Part shown: positions 19,179 to 27,944 of the stretch, piece after piece
How the letters are laid out: each line of letters opens with the position of its first letter
Numbering within the stretch: the first letter of the stretch is position 1
DNA from: Lingula anatina
Lineage: Eukaryota; Brachiopoda; Lingulata; Lingulida; Lingulidae
DNA length: 27,944 nt
Assembly: GCF_001039355.2 (NCBI RefSeq)
Contig: NW_019775303.1
Location: 1 to 27,944 of the forward strand
Direction: 5' to 3'
The notes under the pieces: generated by a model
What the model saw: the letters and a program-made list of their open reading frames with translations, nothing else
Databases searched by the model: none
What the model was told of the DNA's origin: nothing
Position numbers and translations under genes: made by a program

Positions 19179-19698
19179 TGGAGTTGTACTGGATTACTAC
19201 GTTACTCTCCTTAAAGTTGGAAATAAAACATTTAGAGAGATATAAGAATTGAAAAACACCGTGCGGGGTGGGTTGGAACACCCCTGACAGTGTTCCAACT
19301 GGCCCCATGTCAAATGTTCCGACCAGCCCCTATGACGTCATGGCCTACTTATGACACTGTATTTCTTTAACACGTGGGAGGTGATTAAAAAAAACTACAG
19401 CTTTTTGAACATAAAGGTGGTCCTAAACGCTATGCACAATTTCAGTGATATAATCCTTAAACTTTAGTTTACAGCACGATGAATGTCAAAAATATGAAAA
19501 CTTACTTCGAGTTGCGAAAATAGGTTTTTTTCGCATAAAACTTTTACCGCATATTCGAAACTTCCAAAAGTTTACCGGATGAATGACCATGCCACGTGAC
19601 ATTTTTATGCCGAAGGAGCACATGATCGGTCTTGTGATTTAAGAAATAAAGCCAATGTTCCAACTTACCCGCGTTCCAACCCACCCCGCTCTCCCCTA

Positions 19699-20184
19699 CC
19701 TGTACAGCATTTAAAGATGCATACAAAGCCAATTTTTGTCACAAAAGCTGACCAAATGCCAGCAAATAGTTTCATGTAGTATAACTAAGAGAATTACCAA
19801 AAGGTATTGTTTAAGTTTACCCGAAAATGATGTTTGAACAGATTTTTCTGCTTGCATTCTATGCTGTATGTCAATGGGGCAGAAAAGTAGGTCACGAAAG
19901 TAGGTTAAATTTCCAACCAAAAATTTAAAGAAAGGAGCAGTCTAAAGCTCTTTTATGTCTGATCGAGTGATCTATTCAGTTTATCCCTTGGCATGTTGAA
20001 TTTATTTGAGTCATATAAGAAACTAGTAGAAGTGGTTTACATGTGTTACTGGGAATCCACGGTCCACCGATGCTCGGTTCGAATGTACCTTTAAAAGAAG
20101 TAAATGATCCCAAATCAGCCGTACATGTACGTCTTCACTTATCAAGTCTTCTGCGTCAGTGCGTGTACTATCGTGATGAAAGGC
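19699..20184. other. Intergenic between two related elements
   Basis: No gene or repeat recognised. The stretch separates the 2.2-kb and 246-bp GGGGAGA-type elements. Confidence 0.4.
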
Positions 20185-20186
20185 TA

Positions 20187-20432
20187 GGGGAGACCGGGGC
20201 TAGTTGGACCCCGGGGTAAGTTGGCCCCCAATCAAGTCTCTTTAATAAAGGTACTTTAAGATGCCAAATTATTTCATTTGGACTCACTGCCGACGCTTTC
20301 TTAGCACTATTGGATACGGTCACTTTACAAAATGATGTGATCAATTCTTTTACCCCAAAGTTACTTTGTCATAAATTGATTGGGGGGGGGGGGGGCAACT
20401 TACCCCGGGGTCCAACTAGCCCCGGTCTCCCC
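20187..20432. mobile_element. Short non-autonomous element with GGGGAGACCGGGG termini
   Basis: It lies between TA dinucleotides (20185-20186 and 20433-20434). The left end is GGGGAGACCGGGGCTAGTTG followed by GACCCCGGGGTAAGTTGG. The right end is the reverse complement (CCAACTAGCCCCGGTCTCCCC). The termini are a close variant of those of the 2.2-kb relic. A run of 14 G lies at 20382-20395. There is no coding capacity. Confidence 0.8.
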
Positions 20433-20434
20433 TA

Positions 20435-20960
20435 CACTAATATAAAATTTTCAAAATGAAATTATGGTCTGGCTTTTCGGGAAATCCTTTTTATTTTCAA
20501 ACTCTGTGTATAACATAATTGACAAGTAGTGTATTTTTAAAGACAGAAAATCGATTTCAAAATGAATTACATAATCAAATTTGACAAAAAAGAAGAAAAT
20601 CAAATTTAATAAAAACATATTGAGAATAACCTTCTTCGAGTAGCCACATGTACAAAAAAAAAAAGAACGTTCATAATATTACTGAAGCAGCCCATCCGTT
20701 CATTAGAATACTGAGCTTGTAGACATTAAAAAACGCAATACAACAACCTTCAATAATACCTATGTTGAAAGGCATATCTGTTCATTTTATATGTACACCT
20801 TTTAAAACCGCGGGGCAGGTTCAGAGACTACGCAGGAACTTTAATTTTATCCAAAAATTTGTTTTCATCAACTGATGATATCGCACTCTCCGCGACCGTA
20901 CCCTAGACCCAGAGTTTGTAGATTGTCTTCGTTATTTCTCTTGCCAGCTTGATGGCAATC
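20435..20960. other. 3' flank of gene D
   Basis: AT-rich and without a supported gene. It should contain the 3' UTR of gene D on the - strand; I cannot name a single polyadenylation site with confidence. Confidence 0.4.
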
Positions 20961-22130
20961 TTAACCTCTACAGCAGCAGTAATTGGGCCCACACCCGAGC
21001 GTGCTGCAGTCGTTGTACCTGTGTATCTTCAGTCCCACTGTCCCTATGTCCTCTCTGGGGTCTGGGGACAGGCGACGACTGCTGTTATAGACGTGCTGCC
21101 CACCAAAGCAAGTCTTACTGAAAATATACATTAAACTTTAAAGCAGTGTTCACAAATAATAACGTACACATGTGAATGTCACATTAAAAACGTCGCGCAC
21201 TTAAGTTGATGCCGGAATCCAGTATAAAATGGAACATGCATCATATATGTATGCTTTGAGAAGGGAGTAAGAAGAATCGTGCTTTATTGAATTTGATGTA
21301 AAATGATGTTTTAAATTGACAACTACGACACTGGAAAACATATCATGATAATACAAATAACAAAAACCATACATGAGACAAAAAGGGAAATGAAGAAAGA
21401 GAGAGAGAGAGAAAAGAAAAGAAAGGATGAAAAGAAAAGAAAAAGAAGAATTAAGTGCAATAATCCAACCTTCCGTGCATAATGGGGGTTGCTGTCCGTT
21501 TTGTTATATCAGATGCGCCAGAGAAGGCTATAAGAGTATACCTACCCGAAAGAGGTACATATGTCAGCACAGCTTGGCTGACTGGAGTCGCACTGCCTTC
21601 GAACGGCAAGTATATAACCGGTAGTCGCCATGGATACACACACAGCTTGCGCCATCTCATCACGGTAATTGTAGAAGTCGGTTACTGCACGACCTGAAGG
21701 AAAAGAAGAATAAAAGATGGAAAAATACTCCATGAAATTAGGTAAAATGAGATGTAATAATCAAGTGTTTTAACAAGTTTTAAACGGGGATTAGATTTCT
21801 AACTTTCACGATATGTGAAAGGCCTATCAAAGTCTGAGATTACTGGCACTCCAATTAAATTTACATTTGCCTATTATGCATATGATAGCTTATTGGTCTC
21901 GAGATCTGCTGTTCTTCTTAATAGAAATTTCTAAAATCCAGTACTTTTCATGGCCACCTTCACAACATTTTGACCTATCTTCATATAAGCTATTGTTACC
22001 AATGAAATAATCCCATTTTCTGTAAAAGTAGAGATTAAACAAGATGAGCACCTTCTCTGTTACCCAGCGTTCTACAGATCAACAGTACACAGAAAGCCAA
22101 GAGAAAGTGCCAGTACGCCATGGCACCCAT
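20961..22130 (-). CDS. Gene D: small secreted Cys-rich protein (YCCC family)
   Basis: Three exons on the - strand: 22130-22052 (79 bases), 21693-21546 (148) and 21117-20961 (157), encoding 127 residues, with intron phases 1 and 2. Exon 1 is a signal peptide (MGAMAYWHFLLAFCVLLICR); a second ATG at 22121 would trim three residues. Exon 2 has AVTDFYNYRDEMAQAVC and AVRRQC, then SCADIC. Exon 3 reads KTCFGGQHVYNSSRRLSPDP and ends LGCGPNYCCCRG. Ten mature cysteines match those of gene B. Exon 3 has exactly the same length as in A and B, although the sequence between the motifs has diverged, so D is an older paralog. Function unknown. Confidence 0.8.
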
Positions 22131-22477
22131 TGTAGAACTAATTAAAAGCTCCTGAGTGAACGGAGGAGCAGTTTTATAGACTGTGACGCACATGGCACTA
22201 GGAAATCGATGCTGTGCTGACGAATACAAACATGTTTCAATATTTGTTATGGTCATGTACCAGTACACTGCAGATTGAACGAAGTCTTCAGTGAAATGAA
22301 GAGGGTGTTCACGCAAAAGACTTAAGAATACCATACTAGCCTACCTGAACGAAAAAAATCTTAATCGCTCAAGACCGTTTAAACATTTCGTTAAAATTAA
22401 AATAAGTAAAACGAACAATTTCATAAAGTAGCCATAAACTAAGTACCCTGGCCTTTATAGGCGACAAAATAATGTAC
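22131..22477. other. 5' flank of gene D
   Basis: The promoter of gene D (read on the - strand) should lie here. No TATA box or other motif is clear. Confidence 0.35.
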
Positions 22478-22860
22478 TTAAAGGAAAATCAACTCTTCAT
22501 TTTGGTGAGGAAAAGTGCCATAAAACAATTTTCCTGGGGTAAGCGACTATTTTTCCCATATCTTAAAAAATATTTAATAGATCCGTTCCGACATTCAAAG
22601 TAAGTCGATTTTTTTTTAATTATTATTAATTATTTATTTATTTATTTATTTATTTTTGTAATGATCTCTTAAGAGCTTGTTACGGAAGGTAGCCAAGAAA
22701 ATCAACGTGGTCCGATGGCAAGCACAGATTTCGGAATAATTGCAATAACCGCTGTTTTGGTGGTAAAATGGAATTCATCAGGTGTTGTTTACAATGTATT
22801 CATTGTCAATTTTGAATCTCATATGAATTAGAATTTAGAGTTGTTGAAACAGAATCTCAG
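22478..22860. mobile_element. Diverged, inverted second copy of the TTAA element
   Basis: Read on the - strand, this region matches 7746-8091 in order. It has a TTTTACCACCAAAACAGCGG block, ATCTGTGCTTG and GACCACGT blocks, the CTCTTAAGAGAT palindrome core, and an end reading GAAGAGTTGATTTTCCTTTAA. Many substitutions and a TTTA-rich insertion (22630-22657) separate the copies. The outer boundary near 22860 is approximate. Confidence 0.5.
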
Positions 22861-23041
22861 AAAATAAGTAAATAAAATCCAAATGAAAAAGAGGCAGCCA
22901 TCGGATCACCTGTTTTATTTTAATCTATCAAGGTGACAACCGAGCGTGTTTACAAGTACACCTATATTCGCCTCGCCTCTACTTTTTTTCAGCGGACTGT
23001 CTTGCAAGACCTAAGCGCCGTCTACAGGTTAAACATTCCAC

Positions 23042-23060
23042 ACCAGTCGGCCATATTTGA
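23042..23060 (+). promoter_or_regulatory. YY1-like motif upstream of the ATP synthase delta start
   Basis: GGCCATATTTG lies about 17 bases upstream of the proposed ATG at 23072. CCATnTT-type sites near the start of housekeeping and mitochondrial genes are often bound by YY1 in animals. No TATA box is visible. Confidence 0.35.
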
Positions 23061-23071
23061 TGTGATTCGCC

Positions 23072-25396
23072 ATGGCTATGCTTAGGCCGGTTTCGCGTTT
23101 AAATTCTGTAGTTTCCAAGGCTGCAAGGCTTTCATCAGCCTCATTACAACAAAGAAGAGAAAAGGGGGATCTAATATTAACGTTTGCTTCACCTGGTGAT
23201 GTATGTCATTCCGTTTCTTGAAACGCACACAAGAAACCGTTTATATATAGGCCGTTTCATGAAACTCGACTGTCGTGTATTTCTAGTTACTTGTTAATTA
23301 CTGTAGAACTTAATCACGCAAAAGCACTTTACTTGTTTGTCAGATTAATTACATTTTCGTTGTACACATTTCAGCAAGTCGTTGTACAGTATAAGTGCAT
23401 CCCATCAATCTCATTGGCTTTTTACATTTTTGGTGAAATTCAAACTGTTAGATATGTTTGTACCTTAAGGTAACATTCCAGTGAGTAGTAACGCAATCTT
23501 CCCTTCAATAGGTATATTATGTTCAACAAAGTGTGAAGCAAGTAGATGTCCCTACGTTGGCCGGATCAGTGGGTATTCTACCAGATCACGTTCCATGGAT
23601 TGGGTGCCTGAAGCCAGGACTACTGAGTGTGTTTGAGGAAAGTGGCACAAAAGTACAATACTTTGGTAAGACGTCTTTGGGAATTATGAGACATAGCTTA
23701 CCTAGAGAGCACTGCAAGAGTGCAGACCTCCTCGAAGACAAAATGTAGAAATAAAATATGAAAAAATATTCAGTAAAATACAGGAGACCTGGATTCAGTA
23801 CAAATTATTACTTCTTTTCCTCCTAAAAAACTCCTCATTCAAAAAAAAAATTATCAAAATTTCTGAAAACCTTTCTGAGATTGCTTGCTTATACAAACAC
23901 AGTAAGCTCCCTTACTAGTAAAGGTAAAAAATAAGATTTCCCTAGTGATATGAGGTTAATTGCACACATATCTTTGAGAAATTGTCTTTGAATACCAGAA
24001 TCAACAAATTGAATAAGGATTGTGTATTAGGATCTGCAACAAAAGTGAAACCTACAACCAGGTAGCACAGAGCATCTTAACTTATGAATGCTTCCCTTTT
24101 AGTATGTTAAAAATTTTAGGTATTATGCTTAACTAAAGGGCTTGTAAAAAAATAGAAAAAATTCATTTTTTTTATTCACAATCATTCTTAAATAATTCAC
24201 AAGTCTCAGTTGATCTCCATTAAATTCCTTTTTTTTGTCACTTAAGTTAAATTGACGATAATGGTATTTTTATGCTATTGTAAATTTGTCATGTCCAATA
24301 TGAGTTTACAAACATTTATTGCAATATAGCTGTACAGAATGAATGTACCTTATTTTGTAATGACTTTCAGTAGACTTAGAACTAGTAAGGAAAGAACTCA
24401 CTTTAATTTCACATATATCAAATTGTTTTTAGCATTTTTTTAACTGTTGTGTTTAACATTGTGAAGTGTATTGAACATATGTAGATTTTAGATTCTATAT
24501 TATAATAATTAATATTAATGACTATTAAATGCTATTTGTATTAGATTTTGTACTCCAGGATCTTGTCTCTACATTTATATGCTGTATATTTGCTTTCAGT
24601 AAGCAGTGGTACAGCTACAGTCAATCCAGACTCCAGCTTACAGATATTGGCAGAAGAAGCAGTGCCTGTAGACAGACTGGATACTTCCGTAAGTTTTAAA
24701 TCATAAAATTGACACGGCATACCACAGTCATAATATGGCTTGCAAATTTCTGTGAAGTAGCAGAGAGCACATTCATATCTAGCATACCTTGACCAGTTCC
24801 AGTACTAGTGCCAAAGATGTGCCGTTTTATCCTCATCCAAAGCATTTGTCAGAATTTACCACCGTCTTTTCATGTTCTCCACATTCATAGTACTGTACGG
24901 TATTTGTAGGACACTTTAAGGCATGTGAGGTGAATTTTCTTCCCAGAATACATGATTTACATTTCTACTTAATGAAGTTTACCAAATGACAAGCAGACAT
25001 TTTTGCTTCAAAGATTGTAAATGAGTTAGTAAAATTGCTTTACATTTCACAACTCTACATTTCACAACCCCTTATAAAAACTTCCTCCATGTGTACCATC
25101 CATTTTCCAGTATCAATGCCTTTAAGATGATTCATAATCATCGAAATAGGTTTGATATTATTGTTAATCTGTCCAAGGATGGTGTGGGTATTTATGCATG
25201 TGTGATTCCTTGTTTTGTATTGCTATTTCAACGTATTATGTATTTTATTTCATTTCATTACCAGGCAGTGACCAGTGGTCTAGCCAAGGCACAACAGATG
25301 GTGACCAGCGCACCCACAGACAAGGAAAAAGCAGAGGCACAGATTGAAGTGGAGTGTTACGAAGCTTTACAAAAAGCTCTCCTTGACAAACATTAA
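23072..25396 (+). CDS. ATP5F1D: ATP synthase subunit delta, mitochondrial
   Basis: Four exons: 23072-23200, 23512-23665, 24600-24688 and 25265-25396, with phases 0, 1 and 0, encoding 167 residues, the usual precursor size. The N terminus (MAMLRPVSRLNSVVSKAARL) is a basic, Ser-rich mitochondrial presequence with no acidic residue before the REKGD segment. The mature part starts near LILTFASPGD and continues VYYVQQSVKQVDVPTLAGSV, GILPDHVP and LKPGLLSVFEESG, the conserved beta-sandwich of F1 delta/epsilon. Then come VNPDSSLQILAEEAVPVDRL and a C-terminal helical hairpin (KAEAQIEVECYEALQKALL). The protein is part of the central stalk of F1Fo ATP synthase in the mitochondrial matrix and couples rotor and c-ring. 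All splice sites are GT-AG. The gene looks intact and ordinary. Confidence 0.95.
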
Positions 25397-25724
25397 TGAT
25401 TTCTTATGGTTATAGATATTACACTCTCTACTCCAGTGTTATACGTATGAAATGGACAGTGTTCAAGTTAAGTAGAATTGAGAAGTGTGTGTCCAGCACC
25501 TGAGTTGTTACACTATATTTCTAAAAGTTTTGCTGTGCAGAGATGATTCAGTGCATTTTAGGGGAAATCAATTTTAAAAAAATGTTGATTTGAATTAAGA
25601 TGATACTCGCAGCATAGGGGATTTAAAATTTTCCCTTCTGCAAGTCACTGTCATGTTTGAAAGTAATGAGTAATAAATGATAATTGTCTATCACCTTTAT
25701 TTTTTTGTTTGTTTGTTTGTTTTG

Positions 25725-25730
25725 AATAAA
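25725..25730 (+). terminator. Polyadenylation signal of ATP5F1D
   Basis: AATAAA after a TTTG-rich stretch, about 330 bases past the stop codon. A second AATAAA lies upstream at 25672-25677 and may be used alternatively. Confidence 0.5.
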
Positions 25731-25958
25731 AAGGTATATTGATGGAATAGTGAATGATGGTCAAAAGCTTAATTTATTTGGCTAAATCCAGATTTGGTTT
25801 TACACTTCAACTGGTGTCAAAAAAAATGAATGTCGACACTTCCACGTTCCATAGGGAGGCCTGATTTTTTTTTCAGATTTAAAGTAAAATTTCATGGCCC
25901 CTCCAAACCCTGGAAAGGCCACTAAGCCATTTCTTCCTACTTTCTTCTCACAACTTGA

Positions 25959-25964
25959 TTTATT
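25959..25964 (-). terminator. Polyadenylation signal candidate of the DUSP3-like gene
   Basis: AATAAA on the - strand, about 180 bases past the stop codon at 26141. The two convergent transcripts would then end about 200 bases apart without overlap. Confidence 0.45.
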
Positions 25965-26140
25965 GTCTTTGTAAGACTCTTACTAAGAGTCAAATTTCTG
26001 CTTGTGTGAAGTGCAGGAAGAAAACCATCACATATTGAGAAAAATAATGGGATTAAAAGTTTTTTTTAAAATCCCATCAAAATGTGAAAATTAACCATGT
26101 GATAAACCATGTGCTGTTCCACTGTTTTCTAACAAAGAAG

Positions 26141-26361
26141 TCAGCTGTCTTGTTCTGTATCACTGAAATGATTTGCTTTCAAAAGTTTGTCATTCAAATA
26201 ACACAGCTGCAGTAGGAATCCATCATTAGGACAGATTTCCCTCTTCTTCCTCATAGCTCTAACTGCTTGCTGTACTGTCATGTGTTTCTTCAGCATTAGA
26301 TAGGCCAAGGTGATGGCAGCTGACCGGCTGACACCTTCTCTGCAGTGGACAACTATTCGAC
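26141..26361 (-). CDS. DUSP3: Dual-specificity protein phosphatase 3 (VHR)-like, last exon only
   Basis: One exon on the - strand with an AG acceptor at 26363-26362 and a phase-1 start, 72 codons plus stop. It begins RIVVHCREGVSRSAAITLAY, which holds the catalytic P-loop HCxxGxSRS (Cys codon 26344-26342, Arg in SRS). It continues LMLKKHMTVQQAVRAMRKKR and EICPNDGFLLQLCYLNDKLL. The NDGFL-QLC-LND ending distinguishes VHR/DUSP3 from DUSP26-type relatives. The enzyme dephosphorylates Tyr and Thr/Ser on MAP kinases in cytosol and nucleus. The upstream exons, with the general-acid loop, are not visible in the remaining 1.6 kb and probably lie beyond the window. Confidence 0.88.
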
Positions 26362-26810
26362 CTGAGGAACAGAAATGGAATTTTTATGCTGTGTTAAATA
26401 GAACTTAAAATCATGCCTGAATTCTTTCCAATTTAATCGGAATACTGATTTCATCAAATTGTTCTTCTGGCGTTAAGTGGGGCCCACATCCTTGATCCTA
26501 AGATCCCCAAGTCATTTCTAAATACTTTTTTCTGGCAATTCAAAATCATTTCAGGGTATTAGCCACAGTTCTGCTGATGTTCTTTGCGATGAACACCAAA
26601 ACAACCTGATCAGAGAATAATGCGGTGTTATAATGTTCTCACCTAGCAAAAAACAATATTTCATTCAGTTGACTTTCCCCTAGTACACTGAGGTAGTGTT
26701 AAGACAAACAAGGCAGCAAAGCTGTCAGATGTACAGACAAAAAGCAGGAAATAACAAAATAGGCTACTGTCAATTCTGATGCAAAAGTACATTATGTTAC
26801 GGTAAAGTCT

Positions 26811-26843
26811 TGAAAATTTCGTCGTTCTTGAAAATTTCGTCGG
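26811..26843. repeat. CTTGAAAATTTCGTCG direct repeat
   Basis: Two adjacent copies of CTTGAAAATTTCGTCG, followed by further TTCGTCG / GACGATTTTC variants to about 26895. They share the CGTC/GACG theme of the tandem array further right. Confidence 0.7.
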
Positions 26844-26941
26844 CAGACGATTTTCCGCCAACGTAATTTTTTTCCCTTTAAAAACTTCGTCGACCTTAAA
26901 AATGAGGTACTCGATAATGTTTGAAAAGTTTGGCACCAAAT

Positions 26942-26971
26942 ATGGCCGCGTTGTCCAGCTCAAACATGAAG
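26942..26971 (+). CDS. Possible short first coding exon (MAALSSSNMK)
   Basis: ATGGCCGCG in a good context (AAAT before it, G at +4) opens ten codons, MAALSSSNMK, ending at AAG|GTAATG, a plausible donor. The start overlaps CAAATATGGCCGC, the reverse of the YY1-like site near ATP5F1D; YY1 motifs overlapping start codons are common in animals. Downstream exons would lie beyond the window. There is no protein match to support it, and it could be chance. Confidence 0.25.
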
Positions 26972-27385
26972 GTAATGCGTCAGTTGATTCAAGACAATGA
27001 TACGATCAGGATATCATTGCCGATAACACTCTCAATGGGAGATAGGAACAATAGTGCGCCCCTGCGAGCGGTTACTCACAATATAGATGGTTTAGATGTG
27101 AATTCCCGTTCTCAATTGCGGGAACGTCGGCCTTTTGTCTTCAGTTGCATTACTATCACCTGGCTTAAGGTGCGTTATCAAGCCGGCAAATAGAAGTCAC
27201 AGGCCGCGGCTTTGTCATTTGTAACGCCGTTATTGTTATCGGCGGCTGTCCTAAATGAGGAAGACACAATAATAAAAATCAAGATATTATCTCAAAGTGA
27301 AATGTACCCATCACTTCTATTCATGTCCATGTTCAATTTAGGACCATTTTCCAATCGTCTCATTAGGACGATTACCTGGCTCGTA
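26972..27385. other. Unassigned sequence before the tandem array
   Basis: Moderate GC and no recognised domain. The open frames here run into the repeat array and are not credible as genes. Confidence 0.35.
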
Positions 27386-27944
27386 CATGGAGATCGTTCG
27401 CAATGCGAATGGGACGAGATGGCAATTTTCATATATTCAGCGGAGAATCGTTCGCGTAATATCGTCAACAGATCGTTCGCGATCCAAACTAGACGAGAAG
27501 ATAATTTTCATATTTGTTCGAGAGAGACGAAAAGGCAATCTTCATATCTTCAGCGGGAGATCGTTCGCGATGTAAGCGAGAATAAAATGCACTTATCATA
27601 TTTGTTCAAGGGAACTTCGTTCGTGGAAGATCGTCAGCAGGAGATCATTATTTTAGACCCCCCTCCCCCTTTGAATTTTATAAATAATATATATTTTTCA
27701 TTTTATCTTTAACCCCCCTTCCCCCGCTCACGGCATATCTTCAGCGGAGAATCGATCGCGTAATATCGTCAAGACTTTGTTCGTGTAAGATCGTCAGAGG
27801 GAGATCGTTTGCGATCCGAGCGAGACGAAAAGGCAATTTTCATATCATCATCGGGAGATCGTTCGCGATGTAAGCAAGAATGAAATGCAATTTTCATATT
27901 AGTTCAAGGGATTTAGGGAACTTTGTTCGCGGAAGATCGTCAGC
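27386..27944. repeat. GATCGTTCGCGA-rich tandem array, ~304-base higher-order period
   Basis: The block CAGCGGAGAATCGWTCGCGT at 27439 recurs at 27743, about 304 bases later. The following blocks keep the same order: GCGATCC..GCGAGACG, AAAAGGCAATYTTCATAT, GGGAGATCGTTCGCGATGTA, then TTCAAGGG..GAACTT and GGAAGATCGTCAGC. Inside each unit AGATCGTTCGCGA recurs as a shorter motif. A C-rich/AT-rich interruption lies at 27656-27733. The array runs off the right end. Confidence 0.85.

Larger units (their letters stand above)
17498..19696. mobile_element. Decayed pogo-like DNA transposon with GGGGAGA termini
   Basis: The element is bounded by TA on both sides. It starts GGGGAGAGCGGGGTTGGTTG and ends CCAACCCACCCCGCTCTCCCC. 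Sub-terminal repeats of the type GGGGTRAGTTGGAACA occur near 17700-17760, in reverse near 19300-19325, and again at the right end. TA flanks fit the Tc1/mariner/pogo superfamily. On the - strand it holds a broken transposase 3' end (18112-18290). A smaller inverted-repeat element is nested at 18491-18712, and an OTU-like fragment lies at 19026-19178. No intact transposase remains. Confidence 0.7.

Noticed and set aside
17498-19696. The large inverted-repeat element considered as viral
   Set aside because: TA flanks, short TIRs and a pogo-type C-terminal finger point to a DNA transposon. No capsid or polymerase motifs were found.
21361-21450. Purine-rich GAAAGA stretch considered as a CRISPR-like or regulatory array
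   Set aside because: It is a simple-sequence purine tract in intron 2 of gene D with no regular repeat-spacer structure.
23533-23748. 71-codon frame read as a stand-alone gene
   Set aside because: Only 23512-23665 is coding (ATP5F1D exon 2). The remainder is intron read-through.
27212-27712. 166-codon open frame on the + strand
   Set aside because: It lies largely in the tandem array, overlaps another frame with a similar repeated content, and has no recognised domain. It reads as translation of satellite sequence.
1-27944. tRNA, rRNA, CRISPR array or bacterial operon
   Set aside because: None was seen. The window shows spliced animal genes, and no cloverleaf or rRNA core sequence was recognised by eye.

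Overview
This is a window of animal nuclear DNA. It is AT-rich, the genes are spliced with GT-AG introns, and there are AATAAA signals and many small DNA-transposon remnants. A secreted Tyr/Gly/Gln-rich protein and tandem small secreted Cys-rich proteins, beside an animal-type ATP synthase delta gene, suggest a marine invertebrate, most likely a lophotrochozoan such as a mollusc. That assignment is inference. All gene models were assembled by hand from reading frame, splice sites and intron phase; no transcript was available.

Layout. (1) 534-4540, + strand: a six-exon gene for a 647-residue secreted precursor. It has a signal peptide, a ~300-residue YG/YQG-rich repeat region, a polybasic cleavage site and a C-terminal phytocyanin-like (cupredoxin) domain whose copper ligands are mostly replaced. 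(2) 5.4-22.3 kb, - strand: four paralogous three-exon genes (A 5697-6573, B 8764-12336, C 14063-15454, D 20961-22130). They encode secreted Cys-rich proteins I do not recognise as a named family. All share introns of phase 1 then phase 2, an S/T-D-[FY]-Y-N module in exon 2 and a C-terminal YCCC motif in exon 3. In gene C the short signal exon is replaced by an exon with a PAN/Apple-like domain. A and B are a recent tandem duplication, with B enlarged by insertions. (3) 23072-25730, + strand: a complete four-exon gene for the mitochondrial ATP synthase delta subunit. (4) 26141-26361, - strand: the last exon of a DUSP3/VHR-like dual-specificity phosphatase, convergent with it. (5) 26.8-27.94 kb: a possible short first exon, then GATCGTTCGCGA-rich tandem repeats running off the window.

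The spaces between genes hold non-autonomous or decayed DNA transposons. These include a 2.2-kb pogo-like relic with GGGGAGA termini between TA dinucleotides, a 246-bp relative, a small element nested inside the relic, two copies of a TTAA-type element, a palindromic element that interrupts a P2RX7-like open frame, and two further inverted-repeat elements. The secreted genes look like an accessory, lineage-specific cluster (extracellular matrix, mucus, shell, adhesion or defence are all possible). The genes at the right end are housekeeping genes.
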